In this document: piece by piece, positions 15,001 to 24,836 of the stretch
Layout of the letters: every line of letters starts with the position of its first letter
Numbering within the stretch: the stretch's first letter is position 1
From: Owenia fusiformis
Taxonomy: Eukaryota; Annelida; Polychaeta; Sabellida; Oweniidae
Assembly: GCA_903813345.2 (NCBI GenBank)
Contig: CAIIXF020000005.1
Coordinates: forward strand, 24,181,375-24,245,374
Direction of reading: 5' to 3'
DNA: 64,000 nucleotides
Translations under genes and position numbers: made by a program
Notes under the pieces: model-generated
Seen by the model: the letters and a program-made list of their open reading frames with translations, nothing else
Told to the model about the DNA's origin: nothing
The model's database searches: none

Positions 15001-18000
15001 ACGTCAAGAACTGATTAGTTTTTGGGCATTCTGGGTAAATCTTAAGGTGGCCATTTTGGATTTTCCGTCCTAAAATCTTCACTTTCAAGACTTGTCTACA
15101 GGTTTCCAGCCAAACCATTTGAGGGATTCATCTGAAATTTTCAGGGATGTTTCTACATATCAACGTCAAGAACTGATTAGTTTTTGGGCATTTTTGAAAA
15201 ATCTTAAGGTGGCCATTTTGGATTTTCCGTCCTAAAATTTTCACTTTCAAGACTTGTCTACAGGTTTCCAGCCAAACCATTTGAGGGATTCATCTGAAAT
15301 TTTCAGGGATGTTTCTACATATCAACGTCAAGAACTGATTAGTTTTTGGGCATTCTGGGTAAATTTTAAGGTGGCCATTTTGGATTTTCCGTCCTAAAAT
15401 CTTCACTTTCAAGACTTGTCTACAGGTTTTCAGCCAAACCATTTGAGGGATTCATCTGAAATTTTCAGGGATGTTTCTACATATCAACGTCAAGAACGGA
15501 TTAGTTTTTGGGCATTCTGGGTAAATTTTAAGGTGGCCATTTTGGATTTTCCGTCCTAAAATCTTTACTTTCAAGACTTGTCTACAGGTTTCCAGCCAAA
15601 CCTTTTGAGGGATTCATCTGAAATTTTCAGGGATGTTTCTACATATCAACGTCAAGAACTGATTAGTTTTTGGGCATTCTGGTTAAATTTTAAGGTGGCC
15701 ATTTTGGATTTTCTGTCCTAAAATCTTCACTTTCAAGACTTGTCTACAGATTTTCAGCCAAACCATTTGAAGGATTCATCTGAAATTTTCAGGGATGTTT
15801 CTACATATCAACGTCAAGAACTGATTAGTTTTTGGGCATTCTGGTTAAATTTTAAGGTGGCCATTTTGGATTTTCCGTCCTAAAATCTTCACTTTCAAGA
15901 CTTGTCTACAGGTTTCCAGCCAAACCGTTCAAATTTTTACATATGTTACACAGTGATAAGTTCTAGAGCTGATTAACTTTTCTGGGGCCATCTTGCTTTC
16001 TTGGTCAACAAGACCACAATGCTGTGTTTTAGGTACGATATTGTTCACGTCTGTGCCTTGTTGAAAGTTTATGAAAAGTTCATATTTTCCATAAAACTAA
16101 GATTTCAATGGAATAACAGGTGGCCCACAAGTAGAATATCAGCTTCCCACTTTGACCACAGATCAAATAGAATATGTAAATTCAAAACATATCCGGATTC
16201 TTATTGTTATAACTAAACTACCCTCAACCACATATGAATGTATATGTATCATACAATAAAGTTTGATTAAAAGTAATTAATTCAATAGTAGTAAAAGCGA
16301 GGAATCAGCAAGAAGGACTTTTTCTAGTAGCAGCAAAATTCACAATTCTTATCTTCTTATCAAATCTGGTAAAAAGTCCTATTTTTCATGATCTTCTCAA
16401 ATGGTTGCAAAAGGGACCTGCTTAGGTGCATTTATGCACCCTCTGGGTCTCTGAGGATCGTATTGGCCCCATGCAAGTCCATACGACAATCCAACGCATT
16501 AGAGGTGGTGTTCACCGTCTAGGACCTGCTTTATTGCTGTATATATCACTGATTTACTCAATTGTGTAGAATTCAGGGCAAATGGTCACAAGTTCTATTC
16601 CACCTTAGTTTTGTGGACATGCCTGTAAAACACAAGAGGAGAGGATAGTGTAATTTTTGTTAGAAAACTCAACAGATTGCAAATTTCTTTTCTTTATAAG
16701 AATCTACAAAATTGCTCAGTAAATATGAGCACCTCGTAAAGTCTCATTTTGTCCCGTCCTCAGCCCTGCCATGTTTTTGTTGTTTCAAGGTTACAGGGTG
16801 TTCACAAAAATGCAATATAATAGAGAATGAAGTGTGATACTTTGTAGGGAATGCATGTTTTGTTATAGAGTAATATATTCAGTTCATCAAAAATTCTTAA
16901 CCACAACAATATGCGGCTGCTACCCACCACTGCATATTAGCATACAATATGAATAATGACATAGAGGATACATGTATATATAGAATATGTATTTTTTATT
17001 CATAAAGATATTGTTAATTATGATAAAATGTCATCACCTGATTGCATCACAAAAGTGAAACAATTGTTACAGACATTGATAAATGCAGTCACAAAAATGG
17101 TGTCCATGTCACCCTTTCTTGATGGTGACATGAATGAAATATCACCTATGAATATGACATTTTACCTCCAGTATAGTGGGGCCAGGCATAATTGATAATA
17201 ATACGTATAAGGAGAATAAGATGTATGCGTCGAAATGAACTAATTTAACTGATCCAAAAAGGATGTCTTTCATGAGAAATTATAATGATCAAGGCTTGTT
17301 GTGACTAAGTATTTTCCTTCTAGAATCATTATAGTGTATCTTTAGTAGTTGGAGCATGCTGATCTGGGGAAATATTGTGACTAGAATTAAGAAATATAGA
17401 CCAAAGAGCAGGGGTAATATTAGCATACAATATGAATAATGACAACCCTTAGGGCTAGGCACAAAAGCTTTCGAACCCCTCACTCCCTTCGGTCGTTTGG
17501 GGTACAGAAAATGTTTGTGCCTAGCCCTGCGGGGTGTATTCGACAATATTACATCTACTCTGAGGTCTATATTACAATTCAAACATGAAAACTCACCAAA
17601 ATGTTTCGAATATTCATTATGGTCCGCCATTACTACGGCCCGCCGTTATGACGTCACACATTACACCTATTACCAGGGGTTTTGTTCGCGAATATACCCC
17701 GGATGAAATGTTGACTTTGTTTACAGTTTATAGAAGGCGTGAATACAGTCATGTTCGAATTTCAATTTAAGAACTTGCATTGGCACCTTCACATAATCGA
17801 TGTGTGATACATAAATATATTGTACATATTGAGTATTTTTCACATAAACCTTGGCAGACACTGTACAATACATGTTTAATGAATAAATTATGTACCTTAC
17901 ATTGTAGGTTCCAAAGCAGATCCCTCAAAAGATGGCTATGTGTGCATATTGGATACAATGAGAGTTGCTTTCTCACTAAAAGATCAGGGAAAAACTCTTC

Positions 18001-21000
18001 TAGTGCTCTTCTCTGCTGATGAGAAATATCTGGTTGCAAGGACTAAGGATGTAATCCATATATGGAGCTTGGAGAGGCAAATACGCCTACACACAATAGG
18101 CAAAGATTCAGGAGAATATTCATTTTACGGGGACCCAGATTTTTCTGGTGTGACATTTCTGTTAGCAGACTATACACTAGTTTTCCCCAAGATGGGCTAT
18201 TCTAATGAAGGCACACTGACTGCATACAATATTGAAACAGGGAAGAATTTATTTGAAACTGAGTCTGAAGGGGACAAAGATGGTCACTATGGGATCAACA
18301 TAATTTGCTTTGATTCAGTTTACAAGCGAGTGGCAACAGCATCTTCAAGTGGTGGGATTGTCAATGGAATCCGTGACAAGCCAGTAAGTGTGTGGAATAT
18401 GCAGAATGGAAAGCTGATGTCCCTTGTCAAACAAAACAAATGGCATCACAATACAATAGTCATAGCGGGTACAAATGACCAGTTTCTTTTGTCAACTCCT
18501 AACCCAAAAGGCCATATCCTCATCCATTATATAGGAACATTCAATAAACCTTGTTCTAATGGGGTTTTGGTCTATACCTTAACGTACCATTCCGAGGTTG
18601 TGTTTCAAATTGGTTTGACTGCAGACAGCACCAATATGGTAACTGCTGGCCGTGACAATGTTTTAAGGCTATGGAACTGGGGGAATATTGAAATGGAATG
18701 TAACTCACGTGTAGAAGAACTGGGTGAGAGGATTACTGAAGTAGAGGCTTATCCTGAAGACACTATGTGTGAAGCTGCAGCCGTTGTCCTCTCCAGGTGA
18801 GATATACCATAACATATTCATCATCTCCCAATCCCATATTCTTTAACATGGGCCAGGAAATAGATGTAGGGAATGAAAACAAAGTGTTCAATGAGAAATG
18901 TGATTTTGGTTTCCTTTATTTTCACTATTTTAAAAATGTTCTTCAAAATGATTTCAAATAAACACCTTATGGTTGAAGCATTTAAATTCAGAAATATTGA
19001 GATGCAACTGATAGTCATTTTATATGTCACCACCAAGTGATGACATATTGTTATAGTCTCCAACTTTTTGTGGCGGTGATTAGTGTTTGGTATCTGTTAC
19101 AAATGGCAGGTGGTGACTTTTGCATGTTAATATCATATTTAATTGAATTGTAATTGAAAAATGAATGTTGTGTTGCAGTCAATACAGATTAGCTATTATA
19201 GCATTGAGAGATGGCACTATCCTCTTCCACGATGTAGACAGCAATGAGATGGAGAACTCCATTAAGTTAGACTTGGAGTCAGTGTCCCACATGATTCTAG
19301 CAGATGATGGCCAAAGACTGGTGGTGACGGGTTCATACTCCAAGAAAGCAATGGTCGTCAATATTAACACTAGTAAGTAAATGTATCAATAGCGAGTGAA
19401 CAAATGAGTCGAAATGAATATTATATATGAGCCACTCAGATAATGAATGAGTATTGATTATTAGTGAGTGCTAAAACAAGTGAGTAAATGAATGTAAAAT
19501 TAAGCACTTGGTAACAATAAATTACTTGAAAGTAAAGAATGGTGAGTAAAGGAACAACAGTGAGCCAATGAGAAAAAATGAAAACTTAATAAATAATTAG
19601 TGAAATATATACTTGTAATGGCAAGTGAGTATATGAAGCACATGAGAAAAAAATGATTTTATGGTAGTAAATGAATGTCTTATAAATGATGAATCGATGC
19701 TGAATGGATGACTTGTTGAGTTAACTAATAACTTTTAAGGTAAATTAATAATCTCAGAGTTGATGAAAAACTAAATTGAATGAATGACTTTATTAGTATA
19801 AGCATAACAACAATTTATTGCAGGAGAGGTAGATCATGTCTTGATTAGTCCCAAGAAAGGCTCTGGAGAGGGAGGCAATTCAATCTCCTGTGTAGCAGAA
19901 CATAATGGTGTATGTGTAATAGGCCAGGGGGGCATGGCATGCTATGGTGTTGTATGGGATATCAACACAGGTATATTGGATGTACAGTACATTTAGTGAG
20001 CTTAGCTAATAATAAAATAAGGCTAGAATAATTCTAGCCTTGTGACATATTGTTATGGTCTCTGTTTTTTTTGTGACGGCAGGCTGGTGATCGGCGGTTG
20101 GTGATCAGCTGTAACAAATTGTTAAAACTTCCAATAACTTAACAAATACTGTTTAGACTGACTTCAGTTTTTTTTCAAAATCATCTACAAGTTTTCAGAA
20201 GTTCAAATCTTACTTTATATTTAAGATTTGACCTTCAGTGACCTTTTCAAGGTCAGAAAAGGTCAAAAAGGTATTTTTTCAACTTGCTTCAAATAAACCA
20301 ATTTTTTTGAGATTTTACCTTCATTAACCTTCTCCGGGTCAAAAAAGGTCAAAAAGGTATTTTTTCAACTTGCTTCATATATACCAATATTTTTTTCAAA
20401 ATCATCTAGAAGTTTTCAAAAGTTCAAATGAGATTTTACCTTCATTAACCTTCTCCGGGTCAAAAAAAGGTCAAAAAGGTATTTTTTCAACTTGCTTCAC
20501 ATAGACCAATATTTTTTCAAAATCATCTAGAAGTTTTCAAAAGTTCAAATCCGACTATAGATTTGACCTTCAATGACATTATCAAGGTCAAAAAAATTTC
20601 GACCTTCAGTGACCTCCTTAAGGTCAAAAAGGTCCTTTTCAACTTGCTTCAAATTGACCAATTTTTTCGAAAATCATCTACAAGTTCTCAGAAGTTCTAA
20701 TCTGACTTTAGATTTGTTTCACCTTCAATGACCTTCTCAGGGTCAAAGAAACTTTTTTTCAACTTGCTTCATCAAATGGAACAATTTTTTTTTTAAAGTC
20801 CTCTACAAGTTCTCAGAAGTTCAAATCTGACTTAAGATTGAACTCATACACTAGGTGGTGACACTAGGTGGTGACATTTTGTCATGTTTGCCTTGTTTTG
20901 ATTTTATCAGTATAGTGTACATGTATTGTAATACAATCGGAATGGCTTCATAGGAGTGAGATAGAGTCAGTCATGAACTGCTGATCACTTCAATTTATTT

Positions 21001-24000
21001 CAATACTTTACATACAAAGTAAAATCAGTTCAGTTCATGTAAAATCAGGATAACAACAAGAGTTTGGTAAATTGAGTGTTTAGGGTTATATCTTCATTTA
21101 TGTGTTGATAAAAAATTACTTATGAAGTTGGTTGTGTAGTTTGTGTTGTAATTGTTTGTCTGTTTATATTATTCTCCAGGGAGACACATCTCCACAATGG
21201 AAGGACTGTATGGGTTTGGCAATGTGACAATCACACAAGATGCAACCAAGGTAGGAACCTGCATCTAAAAATGATGCCAGATCAATACATTCAAACTTCA
21301 CTATGTTTTACATGAAGTATATTTAAAAAAGGTTTTCTGTGAAATACAATTAACAAGCATCAGTCCAAATAGGTACTTCTTAGCCCTTACTTAAACAAGT
21401 GAAAGTTTCACTGTTGATTTTACAGTTACTGAATGCAAGAAATTGACACTGTCACAACTATAATACACTTATTTCTTTTACACATTTCTTTCACATACAT
21501 CTCCTGAAGTACAAAAATAAATATTTTGACTGATGTAATGTTTTGACCAGACCTTCTAGACAGAATTACATGTACTTCGATTAAGTTAGAATGGTGGGTA
21601 AGGGTTGTTGGACACTATTTGGGGTGCTGAGAATGATTAACTTGTGACTGGTTGTATCTTTCTATCTTCATTTCCAATATGTGTTTTGTCATAGCTGTAT
21701 TTACAGTAGATATATTTTGTATTTATGTTAACAGGTGATCACAACTTTCTTCGAGTTTCCTATGGTGTTTAATGTTTCTACAGGGGAAACAGAGTCAGAC
21801 ATGGATGATACAGACGTCATGATGTCTGGGGCCTCTTGCGTAGTCCTCAGCCCTGGGGATAGATACTGTGCTGTTGGGAGTTCTGATGGTTTGTAACCAA
21901 GTTAATACTTACATGTAAATGTTGTAATTTGATAGATACTGTGCTGTTGGGAGTCCTGATGGTTTGTAACCAAGTTAATACTTACATGTAAATGTTGTAA
22001 TTTGATAGATACTGTGCTGTTGGGAGTACTGATGGTTTGTAACCAAGTTAATACTTACCTGTACATGTAAATGTTGTAATTTGACAGATACTGTGCTGTT
22101 GGGAGTCCTGATGGTTTGTAACCAAGTTAATACTTACATGTAAATGTTGTAATTTGATAGATACTGTGCTGTTGGGAGTCCTGATGGTTTGTAACCAAGT
22201 TAATACTTACATGTAAATGTTGTAATTTGATTCATTTTATATTTCAATTAATTTTCATAACCACCCCCTCCCTGAAATGTAAAAAATTACATTTGTGAGA
22301 GCATGGTTGAATTGATCTTGTCCCCGATACTGTAATTACATGCTAACATATACACAGTTGTACAATGAAATATCAACTCTTTGTTTGATATGCTATTTCA
22401 AAACCAATTAAGTATCAATGCAGTATTTCACAAATAGCTGAAGCATTTTACATCAAATCAGAATCAATATATCAATTCTATATTTTACAAATGTATGATT
22501 AGATAAAGAAAACTGTGATAAGGAAACACTGACCTTGTATGACTTGATTCAGTATCATAATGATTAGCCAAGTACATGTAGATGCTTATAGAGGAGGTCA
22601 AAATGTTGTGACACCCTTGGTTAAATTTCAATTCTGCCATCTTTTATAGACAACATTGTTCAAATATTTTTGCCTAGCTTGAAAATAATTTAAAACATGA
22701 CAGAATTGTGAGTAATTAATAAACCAGCTTCTTGTATGCTAGCCTTATACCCCCCCCCCAGCCTCGGTAAAACATTGCAAGGTGGATGTCCTGAAATCTG
22801 TTTTCATTCACAAAGAAAGTCTATAGAATTGCCCACTCATTCGTTTGTTATCCCACCGAACGAAGTTCGTGAGGGATATAGGAAAGCCGTCCGTCCGTCC
22901 GTCCGTCCGTCCGTCTGTCCGTCCGTTCGTCCGTCTGTCCATCCGTCCGTCTGTCTGTTTGTCCGGGCGATAACTCAAATACCGTTTCACGGATTTGATT
23001 CAAATTTTATAGGCTTATGCCTTATGGGTGTAGGACCTCTGCTCGAGAAGGAATTTTCAATATGGCCACTGAATTCAAAATGGCCGCCATTTTTCGTAAA
23101 AAATGTAATCTTTAATAACTCAAATACTAGTTTGCGGATTTGGTTCAAATTTTATATGCTGATGCCTAGGGACACAGTAGATATGTTAGAGGAAAAATTT
23201 TCAAGATGGCGGCTAGATTTTAAAATGGCGGCCATTTTTCGTAAAAAAACTTAATCTTTGATAACTCAAATACCAGTGAACGGATTTGGTTCAAATTGTA
23301 TATGATGATGCCAAGGGACACAGTAGATCTGTTCGACTTACAATTTTCAAGATGGCCACTGAATTTCAAAATGGCGGCCATTTTTCATAAAAAACGTAAT
23401 CTCTGGTAACTCAAATACCAGTGAACGGATTTGGTTCAAATTTTATATGATGATGCCTAGGGACAAAGGAGCTTCACTCAAGATGGGATTTTCAAGATGG
23501 CCACTGATTGTCAAAATGGCGGCCATTTTTCATAAAAAAACATAATCTTTGATAACTCAAATACCAGTTAACGGATTTGGCTCAAATTTTATATGATAAT
23601 GCCTAGGGACACAATAGATCTGTTCAAGAAAGAATTTTCAAGATGGCGGCTTGATATTCAAAATGGCGGCCATTTTTCGTAAAAAAGGTAATCTTTGATA
23701 ACTCAAATACCAGTGAACGGATTTGGCTCAAATTTTATATGATGATGCCTAGGGACAAAGGAGATCTGTTCGAGAAAGAATTTTCAAGATGGCGGCTGAA
23801 TTTCAAAATGGACACCATTTTTCGTAAAAAACGTAATCTTTGATAACTCAAATACCAGTGAACAGATTTGGCTCATTTTTTATATGATGATTCTTAGGGA
23901 CACAGTAGATCTGTTTGAGAAAATTTTTTCAAGATGGCGGCTGAATTTCAAAATGGTAGCCATTTTTCATAAGAAAAAACGTCAAATACCAGTGAACAGA

Positions 24001-24836
24001 TTTGGTTCAAATTTTACATGCTGATGCCTAGAAACATAGTAGCTCTGTTCGAGAAAAAATTTTTAAGATGGCAGCTGATCTTCAGAATTGGTGCCATTTT
24101 TCATTTTCATTTTCGTAATCTTTGGTAACTCAACTGCCGTTCGGTGGGATTAGCTACTCCGTGGAGTTGCTGTTTTTTTAATTCTTTATTCTGTTTGCAA
24201 CTGCCTTTTATCTGAATTAATGATCATATCTATTCTATAGGGGTTCATTTATTGCCATTTAATTAGAAATTTCAAACCATGATGTTGTTTGCTGTTACAG
24301 GATCAGTGCGAGTGATGGACATAGCCACACGCAAGTACAAGTTTAAAATGCAGCACAAATCCTCAGTGAAAGTATGCGAATTCACAAATGATAACCAGGC
24401 TCTTGTAACAGCTGCATTCTGCCATCTATTGGTCTGGAATCTAAATAATGGCCAACTCATGCGTATGCTAACATGTCACACAGCATTCATTAATGACATG
24501 ATCTCAACTCTTGGTGGCCGTTGCCTCGTAACATCAGGCGAGGATCATCGAATTGTCATCTGGAACAAGAAAGAACAGAAATCCATCACTATATTTGAAG
24601 GACAAAGTAGGATAGATCTGATTGCCGTGAGCAAGGATATGTCATATATTGCCTTTGTGCCAAATAATATCAGTCACATGTGCCTGCTGAAGCCTAATAA
24701 GGCGTTGGGAGAGGCCATGGGGGGTCAGCATGAATATAAGGTACCAAAGAGTTTGATACAAGCCCAAGCATATGCCATGGCTTTCTCAGGCTTGAGAGTG
24801 CAAAAGAAAACAAGCCAGGCGTGTTGTATTATTTAG
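1..24836 (+). CDS. NACHT and WD-repeat domain protein (NWD1/NWD2-like), 5' partial, 17 exons
   Basis: Seen: exons 1-63, 945-1065, 1444-1554, 1848-3210, 3829-3932, 4399-4894, 5164-5254, 5493-5630, 6663-6846, 7941-8121, 8337-8488, 17908-18796, 19179-19372, 19824-19970, 21180-21250, 21735-21888 and 24301-24836. All have GT-AG borders and matching phases, giving 4995 coding bases or 1664 residues plus stop; the N-terminus lies before the window. Residues about 248-290 are a Glu/Asp-rich linker. Walker A GQSGSGKT is at about 339-346 and Walker B (LVIILDSLDQL) at about 432. WD40 repeats fill about 1000-1640, with blade ends such as IWSLE, VWNMQNG, VWDINTG, VWNLNNG and IWNKK. The protein ends CCII-stop. 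Family knowledge: STAND ATPases of this type are signalling scaffolds or switches in which NACHT binds nucleotide and WD40 senses ligand; the ligand here is unknown. Assignment to NWD1 versus NWD2 is not made. Confidence 0.9.
64..944. repeat. Intron 1 with a hairpin-headed 'GGTGACA' repeat element
   Basis: At about 160-200 an inverted pair (ATGTCATCACC / GGTGACATAT) is followed by TTGTTATTGTCCCCAAC. A body of AAGGTCAAAAAGGTC-type motifs runs to about 660, and one arm (GGTGATGACATTTTG) recurs at about 664-680. Shorter copies lie at 4234-4362, 19022-19135 and 26876-26995 (+), and at 32515-32660, 44862-45145 and 63168-63292 (reverse). A longer one is at 20035-20905. Confidence 0.6.
1848..3210 (+). 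CDS. Exon 4 of the NWD-like gene: acidic linker plus NACHT ATPase core
   Basis: This largest 5' exon (1363 bp) follows a TTTCAG acceptor and ends at an AG|GTCTGT donor. It encodes a helical segment (start VRFVDLTEEW), an acidic stretch (bases about 2296-2420), Walker A (GGA at 2567 through ACT at 2590) and Walker B (2843-2878). Reading continues in frame past the donor to 3340 as intron, so the donor rests on phase agreement with the exon at 3829 and homology across the join (SYT-RVYEVR). Confidence 0.9.
3211..4398 (+). repeat. Introns around exon 5, with fragments of dispersed repeats
   Basis: Positions about 3512-3630 hold an inverted pair (GCCTTGCCCAAGTCGG / CCGACTTGGGCAAGGC). Positions about 4020-4150 resemble the 'ATACCAG..TTTGG.TTCAAATTTTAT' unit of the 22845-24165 element. 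Positions 4234-4362 are a short copy of the GGTGACA family ending GGTGGTGACATTTTGCATG. The only coding part is exon 3829-3932. Confidence 0.4.
4399..4894 (+). CDS. Exon 6 of the NWD-like gene: helical region after NACHT
   Basis: The exon starts GYLTASKSGLSETEMEDVLS, a winged-helix-like segment also seen after the NACHT core of NWD and TEP1-type proteins. It continues through YHRQFHEAARERY and ends SELPYHLVHSKQLR. The TTCTTAG acceptor and AG|GTAAAT donor give phases 1 and 2, matching the exons on both sides. Confidence 0.9.
5631..6662. repeat. Intron with a decayed 'TTCAAAATGGC' repeat and a GGCCCGTAGCCAGG element
   Basis: Positions about 5690-6180 carry degraded copies of the 'caaaatggctgcca' unit. 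At 6203-6403 a ~200 bp element starts CCCGTAGCCAGG and ends CCTGGCTACGGGC, a terminal inverted repeat typical of a MITE. Related fragments lie at about 8577-8760 and 42411-42500. Confidence 0.5.
6847..7940. other. Intron, no recognised feature
   Basis: AT-rich intron sequence. I see no coding exon, no terminal repeats and no tandem array. Confidence 0.5.
8589..8608. repeat. Homopolymeric G run inside an intron
   Basis: An uninterrupted run of nearly 20 G lies within a degraded copy of the CCCGTAGCCAGG-type element (about 8577-8760). Its length is probably variable and hard to sequence. Confidence 0.8.
9126..9290 (-). pseudogene. Degenerate fourth cysteine-rich module (or alternative 3' exon) of the serpin gene
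   Basis: Read on the minus strand, the frame ending at TGA (9126-9128) encodes CEKECNPEVCKKECC, then a CEKRC pair and stop. This matches the distal half of the three intact modules upstream. In the phase required by the serpin introns, the obvious acceptor (CTTCAG before ATACAAACTGC) gives an early stop; a weaker acceptor nearer the cysteines would be in phase. It lies 3' of the proposed poly(A) signal, so a relic is more likely than a used exon. Confidence 0.5.
10103..10108 (-). promoter_or_regulatory. Polyadenylation signal of the serpin gene
   Basis: TTTATT on the plus strand is AATAAA on the minus strand, about 105 bases after the serpin stop codon (10212-10214). Position and sequence fit a canonical signal. 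Confidence 0.6.
10212..10420 (-). CDS. Serpin cysteine-rich module C, terminal coding exon
   Basis: The exon starts after TTTTTTACAG, carries the same ladder (CTEKC, CKQDC, CRRKC, CC, CKKEC) and ends at TAG 10212-10214 after TVDGPDAR. Where modules A and B have a GTAAGAG donor, this copy has GTCCAGA, so it reads through to a stop. That makes it the natural last exon. Confidence 0.85.
10212..13595 (-). CDS. Secreted serpin with a C-terminal tail of three cysteine-rich modules, 5 coding exons
   Basis: Seen: coding exons 13595-12512, 12264-11929, 11765-11556, 11001-10816 and 10420-10212 total 2025 bases or 674 residues; all introns are phase 1. Met at 13595 is chosen because it opens a signal peptide (MTCKMMLVAVTLGVMSLF); the frame is open further upstream. 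Serpin marks: LLFSPYSIATCF, NAIYFKGAWKYKF, IDEVIHEAFIEVNEEG, hinge GTEAAAVTV, and the C-terminal strand PFIFFIRDLKTDAILFWGKY. The hinge is small-residue and Thr-containing, as in inhibitory serpins. The reactive loop holds Arg-Ser-Gly near the expected P1, suggesting a trypsin-like target (inference). After the fold come a Thr/Lys linker and three ~60-70 residue modules rich in CxxxC pairs. The whole gene lies antisense in an intron of the NWD-like gene. Confidence 0.9.
10816..11001 (-). CDS. Serpin cysteine-rich module B (phase 1-1 exon)
   Basis: 186 bp, 62 residues, same cysteine ladder as module A (CTEKC, CKQDC, CERKC, CC, CEKEC) with TTTTACAG acceptor and GAAA|GTAAGAG donor. Clearly a tandem duplicate of module A, diverged mainly in its C-terminal tail, which is 8 residues shorter. 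Confidence 0.85.
11556..11765 (-). CDS. Serpin cysteine-rich module A (phase 1-1 exon)
   Basis: Exactly 210 bp between TTTACAG and GATG|GTAAGAG, encoding 70 residues with 12 cysteines. The pattern is CTEKC..CKQDC then CERKC..C..CC..C..CKKEC. It has many Lys/Glu residues and little hydrophobic content. Because the exon is symmetrical (phase 1 at both ends) it can be duplicated or skipped without breaking frame. Confidence 0.85.
11929..12264 (-). CDS. Serpin exon: reactive-centre loop, C-terminal strands and Thr-rich linker
   Basis: The acceptor splits the hinge Gly codon (GAG GAA G|GT ACT GAG). The exon encodes GTEAAAVTVIAGGRSGPPPP, the NIVRCDHPF strand and the serpin end (WGKYVMPE). About 55 Thr/Lys-rich residues with N-glycosylation-type sites (NTT, NKT) follow. 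The donor is ACT G|GTAAGAAT; reading through it gives 15 further residues to TGA at 11876-11878, a possible shorter isoform. Confidence 0.88.
13600..14849. other. Serpin 5' flank and intronic sequence
   Basis: No coding exon was recognised. The serpin frame remains open upstream to an ATG at 13769, but those 58 residues look unlike secretory sequence and probably represent 5' UTR. A non-coding first exon ending at a CGTCAG|GTAGG-like donor (about 13620) is possible. The rest is AT-rich. Confidence 0.4.
14849..16040. repeat. Hairpin-headed element with seven 162 bp tandem repeats
   Basis: The element starts with ATCGTACC / GGTACGAT arms (14849-14871), then a GGGCGG-rich stretch (14888-14915). 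A core of tandem repeats each contains TGTCTACAGG, at 14931, 15093, 15255, 15417, 15579, 15741 and 15903: exactly 162 bp every time. One hairpin arm (GGTACGATATTG) closes it at 16033-16044. Despite the period of 54 codons, no long ORF runs through it. Confidence 0.85.
16045..17907. other. Intronic sequence with a small inverted repeat, no gene recognised
   Basis: A 70-80 bp inverted repeat lies at about 17451-17526 (AGGGCTAGGCACAAA / TTTGTGCCTAGCCCT). The motif 'ATTAGCATACAATATGAATAATGACA' occurs twice (about 16936 and 17419). Positions 17600-17710 are locally richer in GC and CpG. I see no supportable exon. Confidence 0.4.
17908..18796 (+). CDS. Exon 12 of the NWD-like gene: first large WD40 block
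   Basis: This 889 bp exon follows a 9.4 kb intron. It carries at least three WD40 blade ends (VIHIWSLERQ, VSVWNMQNGK, VLRLWNWGN). The acceptor is ATTGTAG and the donor AG|GTGAGA. The upstream exon (8337-8488) ends in phase 1 and joins as GGT, restoring frame. Confidence 0.92.
19022..20905. repeat. Introns with two GGTGACA-family elements around exons 13-14
   Basis: A short copy at about 19022-19135 starts TATGTCACCACC and ends GGTGGTGACTTTTGCATG. A long copy at about 20035-20890 begins GTGACATATTGTTATGG next to a separate palindrome (AAGGCTAGA..TCTAGCCTT), runs through many 'AAGGTCAAAAAGGTC' units, and ends with a doubled ACTAGGTGGTGACA. Exons 19179-19372 and 19824-19970 lie between. The intron 19373-19823 shows TGAG/GAATGA-rich low-complexity sequence only. 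Confidence 0.6.
21858..22230 (+). repeat. Five tandem copies of an exon end with its 5' splice site
   Basis: The end of exon 16 and the start of the next intron (GATACTGTGCTGTTGGGAGT..GATG|GTTTGT plus ~40 intron bases) recur at 21858, 21931, 22004, 22083 and 22156. The period is 73, 73, 79 and 73 bp. Each copy keeps the GATG|GTTTGTAA donor. The intronic part contains an in-frame TAA, so use of a later donor would truncate the protein. Confidence 0.9.
22845..24165. repeat. Hairpin-headed element with (GTCC)n and ~145 bp 'atggcggcc' tandem repeats
   Basis: A hairpin (TATCCCACCGAAC / GTTCGTGAGGGATA) at about 22850-22879 is followed by a (GTCC)n tract (22890-22960). About eight repeats of a unit with ATAACTCAAATACCAG, GATGCCTAGGGACA and TCAAGATGGC follow. 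The single closing arm is GTTCGGTGGGATTA at about 24139-24153. Reverse-oriented relics lie at about 49317-49720. The 172-residue frame at 22736 is repeat-derived. Confidence 0.8.
24301..24836 (+). CDS. Terminal exon of the NWD-like gene, ending in a CaaX-type box
   Basis: The exon encodes the last WD40 blades (LLVWNLNNGQ, HRIVIWNKKE) and a tail ending KTSQACCII before TAG at 24834-24836. The last four residues Cys-Cys-Ile-Ile fit the CaaX prenylation consensus and resemble the CCIL end of Ral GTPases (established knowledge). Membrane anchoring is inference. Confidence 0.9.

Noticed and set aside
16390-16530. Possible tRNA-like sequence (GGGACCTGCTTAGG...)
   Set aside because: I could not form a cloverleaf with proper A and B boxes.
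17289-17630. 113-residue minus-strand ORF
   Set aside because: It overlaps the inverted repeat at 17451-17526, has no recognisable domain and no splice partners.
22736-23254. 172-residue plus-strand ORF with Arg-Pro-Ser-Val repeats
   Set aside because: It is a translation of the (GTCC)n tract and 'atggcggcc' repeat units of a mobile element.
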